Below are positions 62,558-64,000 of a stretch of DNA of 64,000 nucleotides, piece by piece (within the stretch, counting starts at the first letter, position 1; every line of letters begins with the position of its first letter). The notes under the pieces are model-generated. The model was not told the origin of the DNA. It searched no databases and worked only from the letters and a program-made list of their open reading frames with translations. The position numbers and the translations under genes are program-made. The stretch spans positions 434,001 through 498,000 of the forward strand of contig NZ_JAUOFB010000002.1 in the NCBI RefSeq assembly GCF_030542105.1, written 5' to 3'. The DNA comes from Hymenobacter sp. BT730. Its GTDB lineage: Bacteria > Bacteroidota > Bacteroidia > Cytophagales > Hymenobacteraceae.

Positions 62558-64000
62558 TAGCGCAGAACTATCGATTCGAGGTCAAGAAAAGGGCGAGTGG
62601 CAGTAGTGGTTGTGGTGCCCGGGTGAAGTAGTACTTGCAGTACTTCCGTTTCTGCCAAGGGCAGTTTGGTGGGGCCGGGTGCCTGGAAGCTAAAGGGTAA
62701 AAAGCCAGGGTAGGGGCGTGGAAGCAGCACCTGGCTGCCCAATTGAAAAGCGCTGAGCGGCACCCGTACGTCCTGCATATCTGCGCCCAGTTCCACATTA
62801 GCGACATACGCAGCGGCATCCCGGGTAATGAGAACTAACTGCACACGGCCGGCGCCGGCGCCTTTCCGGCCCCGAATAACCAGTTCCTTCATGGTAGCTA
62901 CGTCTGCCGCGCGTGTGGATAGCCGGTCCTGGAAGTAGGTGCGGAGGAAAGCTATGGGAGCGGTTTCCGAAGCCGCCGCAGCGTTGGGAGTGGGCGGGCT
63001 CTGCAGCAGACGCAGGACTACGCTGGCAGTGCTGGTGGTCACATAGTCGGCCCAGCCGCCACCGGTTATTCCGCCGGCTTCGATGCGCTGCTGGTCTTGC
63101 GAGGCCAGGAAAATGGGCAGGGCTGCATCAGCCGATACAATAGGCGCTTCCCAATAGTCTTTTGCAACAAAGTCCCAGTTACGCGGGCTTCCTGCCACAG
63201 TGCCGGGAAAAGTAGTCTGCTTGTTCTGATGCTTTACCACCATCCAATAGCGCAACAGGCCCGGGTATAACAGCTCCGCGGGTACAGTGGCTTCGACTGT
63301 GGTGAGTGTGAGCCGACGCATGGGCAGGGTACGGGTAGCGCCATAGAAATGCTGAGCTACTAACAGTACGGAGTCGGTAGGTTCTATTCCGGCTACAGTA
63401 GCCCGGATAGTGGCTGCCTGCCCGGCTGGTAATTGACTGGGGGCAGTGTGTACTATCTGCACTTGCTTGGTGGTAGGAGCCGGCGCCACAAACTCGCCCA
63501 GGCGGATAGCGCCCAACAAGGTTTGGGCTGTAAAAGCCGTTGTTTTGCGGCCTTTGCCGGCTACCAGATACACGCCTGGCTGCAGCCGTACCAGCCCGTT
63601 CTGGGCCTGGGTCTGCGTGGTATTGCCCTCATTCAACCCACGCACCGAAAAATCATTTCCCAAACCGGTCAGTGACAGGCGCATAGGCTGCGTGTTCCAG
63701 AAGATGTGCGTAACCGTTTGGCTCAGGGACGTTTTCGTGAATGGGTCGCGCACGGCAATGGCATCAGGCATTACTTCCAGCCGCCACACGCCGTTGGCCA
63801 GGCGGTCCAGGAAGTAGGCGCCGGTGCCTTCGTAGTTTACCACAGCCGATGAACCGGTACCGGCCACGCGGCGCAGCGCTGCTGGTTTGCGCGGCTTGGT
63901 GGTGGTGGTGCCGGTGTACAGAAACTCCTCCTCCGAATTCAGCTCGCTCAGGCCAGCGCGGTAGCTCACCCGAAAGTTGTCAAACACCGAATCATTAGGG
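62557..64000 (-). CDS. C-terminal part of a large secreted protein in the GH2 operon (cut by right edge)
   Basis: The frame is open to the right edge (about 481 residues visible; PNDSVFDNFRVSYRAGL at the edge). No start lies in the window; a GTG at 63987 is internal. The visible part is beta-rich, with no catalytic motif I recognise; FDNFRVSYRAGLSELN suggests the end of a glycan-acting domain. Coupled to the GH2 gene by TAATG, it is likely a partner in glycan degradation. Confidence 0.75.
   Translation of the reverse strand, partial: PNDSVFDNFRVSYRAGLSELNSEEEFLYTGTTTTKPRKPAALRRVAGTGSSAVVNYEGTGAYFLDRLANGVWRLEVMPDAIAVRDPFTKTSLSQTVTHIFWNTQPMRLSLTGLGNDFSVRGLNEGNTTQTQAQNGLVRLQPGVYLVAGKGRKTTAFTAQTLLGAIRLGEFVAPAPTTKQVQIVHTAPSQLPAGQAATIRATVAGIEPTDSVLLVAQHFYGATRTLPMRRLTLTTVEATVPAELLYPGLLRYWMVVKHQNKQTTFPGTVAGSPRNWDFVAKDYWEAPIVSADAALPIFLASQDQQRIEAGGITGGGWADYVTTSTASVVLRLLQSPPTPNAAAASETAPIAFLRTYFQDRLSTRAADVATMKELVIRGRKGAGAGRVQLVLITRDAAAYVANVELGADMQDVRVPLSAFQLGSQVLLPRPYPGFLPFSFQAPGPTKLPLAETEVLQVLLHPGTTTTTATRPFLDLESIVLR

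Overview
The window looks like a chromosomal segment of a Bacteroidota bacterium of the Hymenobacter type. This rests on several observations: GC-rich coding sequence with AT-rich intergenic patches, promoters close to TAnnTTTG with few Shine-Dalgarno sequences, two secreted proteins ending in type IX secretion (T9SS) sorting domains, a TonB-plug outer-membrane barrel, DUF1573 and DinB proteins, a short AMP nucleosidase and a fused alpha/beta 2-oxoacid dehydrogenase E1. The genus is inferred from family content; no 16S gene is present.

Layout. 1-5008 is the edge of a surface polysaccharide locus: a cut Wzz-like chain-length protein on the minus strand, then a flippase, GT4 glycosyltransferase, polysaccharide deacetylase and GT2 glycosyltransferase on the plus strand. 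5176-9982 holds housekeeping TatD, a type I asparaginase, tRNA-Ser(GGA) and an outer-membrane barrel receptor. An AT-rich non-coding stretch (10433-11012) precedes the most distinctive locus, 11013-17769, a complete six-gene ebo cluster (eboA-F) on one strand. Its members are an EboA protein, a TatD-like hydrolase, a UbiA-family prenyltransferase, a dehydroquinate-synthase-like enzyme, a TIM-barrel protein and an alkaline-phosphatase-superfamily protein. Homologous clusters in cyanobacteria and pseudomonads are linked to moving or maturing secondary metabolites at the envelope. No biosynthetic partner genes lie next to it here, so its substrate is unknown.

17795-33854 carries a TMEM220-like membrane protein, a GH13 amylase lipoprotein, a T9SS subtilisin with S-layer-homology-like repeats, a fasciclin protein, a TolC/adaptor/RND efflux operon, a small EamA protein and a 1.2-kaa T9SS repeat protein. 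34198-40086 is a molybdenum hydroxylase operon of the periplasmic aldehyde oxidoreductase (PaoABC) type, followed by XdhC and MocA-like maturation proteins.

40163-64000 is mixed housekeeping and regulation: an Atg22-like MFS transporter, DinB, an amidohydrolase, AMP nucleosidase, an orphan HsdR-N-like protein, a soluble PAS histidine kinase with a single-domain response regulator, an LTA-synthase-like sulfatase, alanine dehydrogenase, DUF1573, the E1 fusion, a stand-alone LuxE-like protein, a lipoprotein subtilisin, an NtrC-type activator without a DNA-binding domain, and a GH2 glycosidase coupled to a protein cut by the right edge. Strong hairpin terminators punctuate most convergent or operon ends. 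The longest has a perfect 26-bp stem (57365-57422). No CRISPR array, insertion sequence or rRNA was seen.
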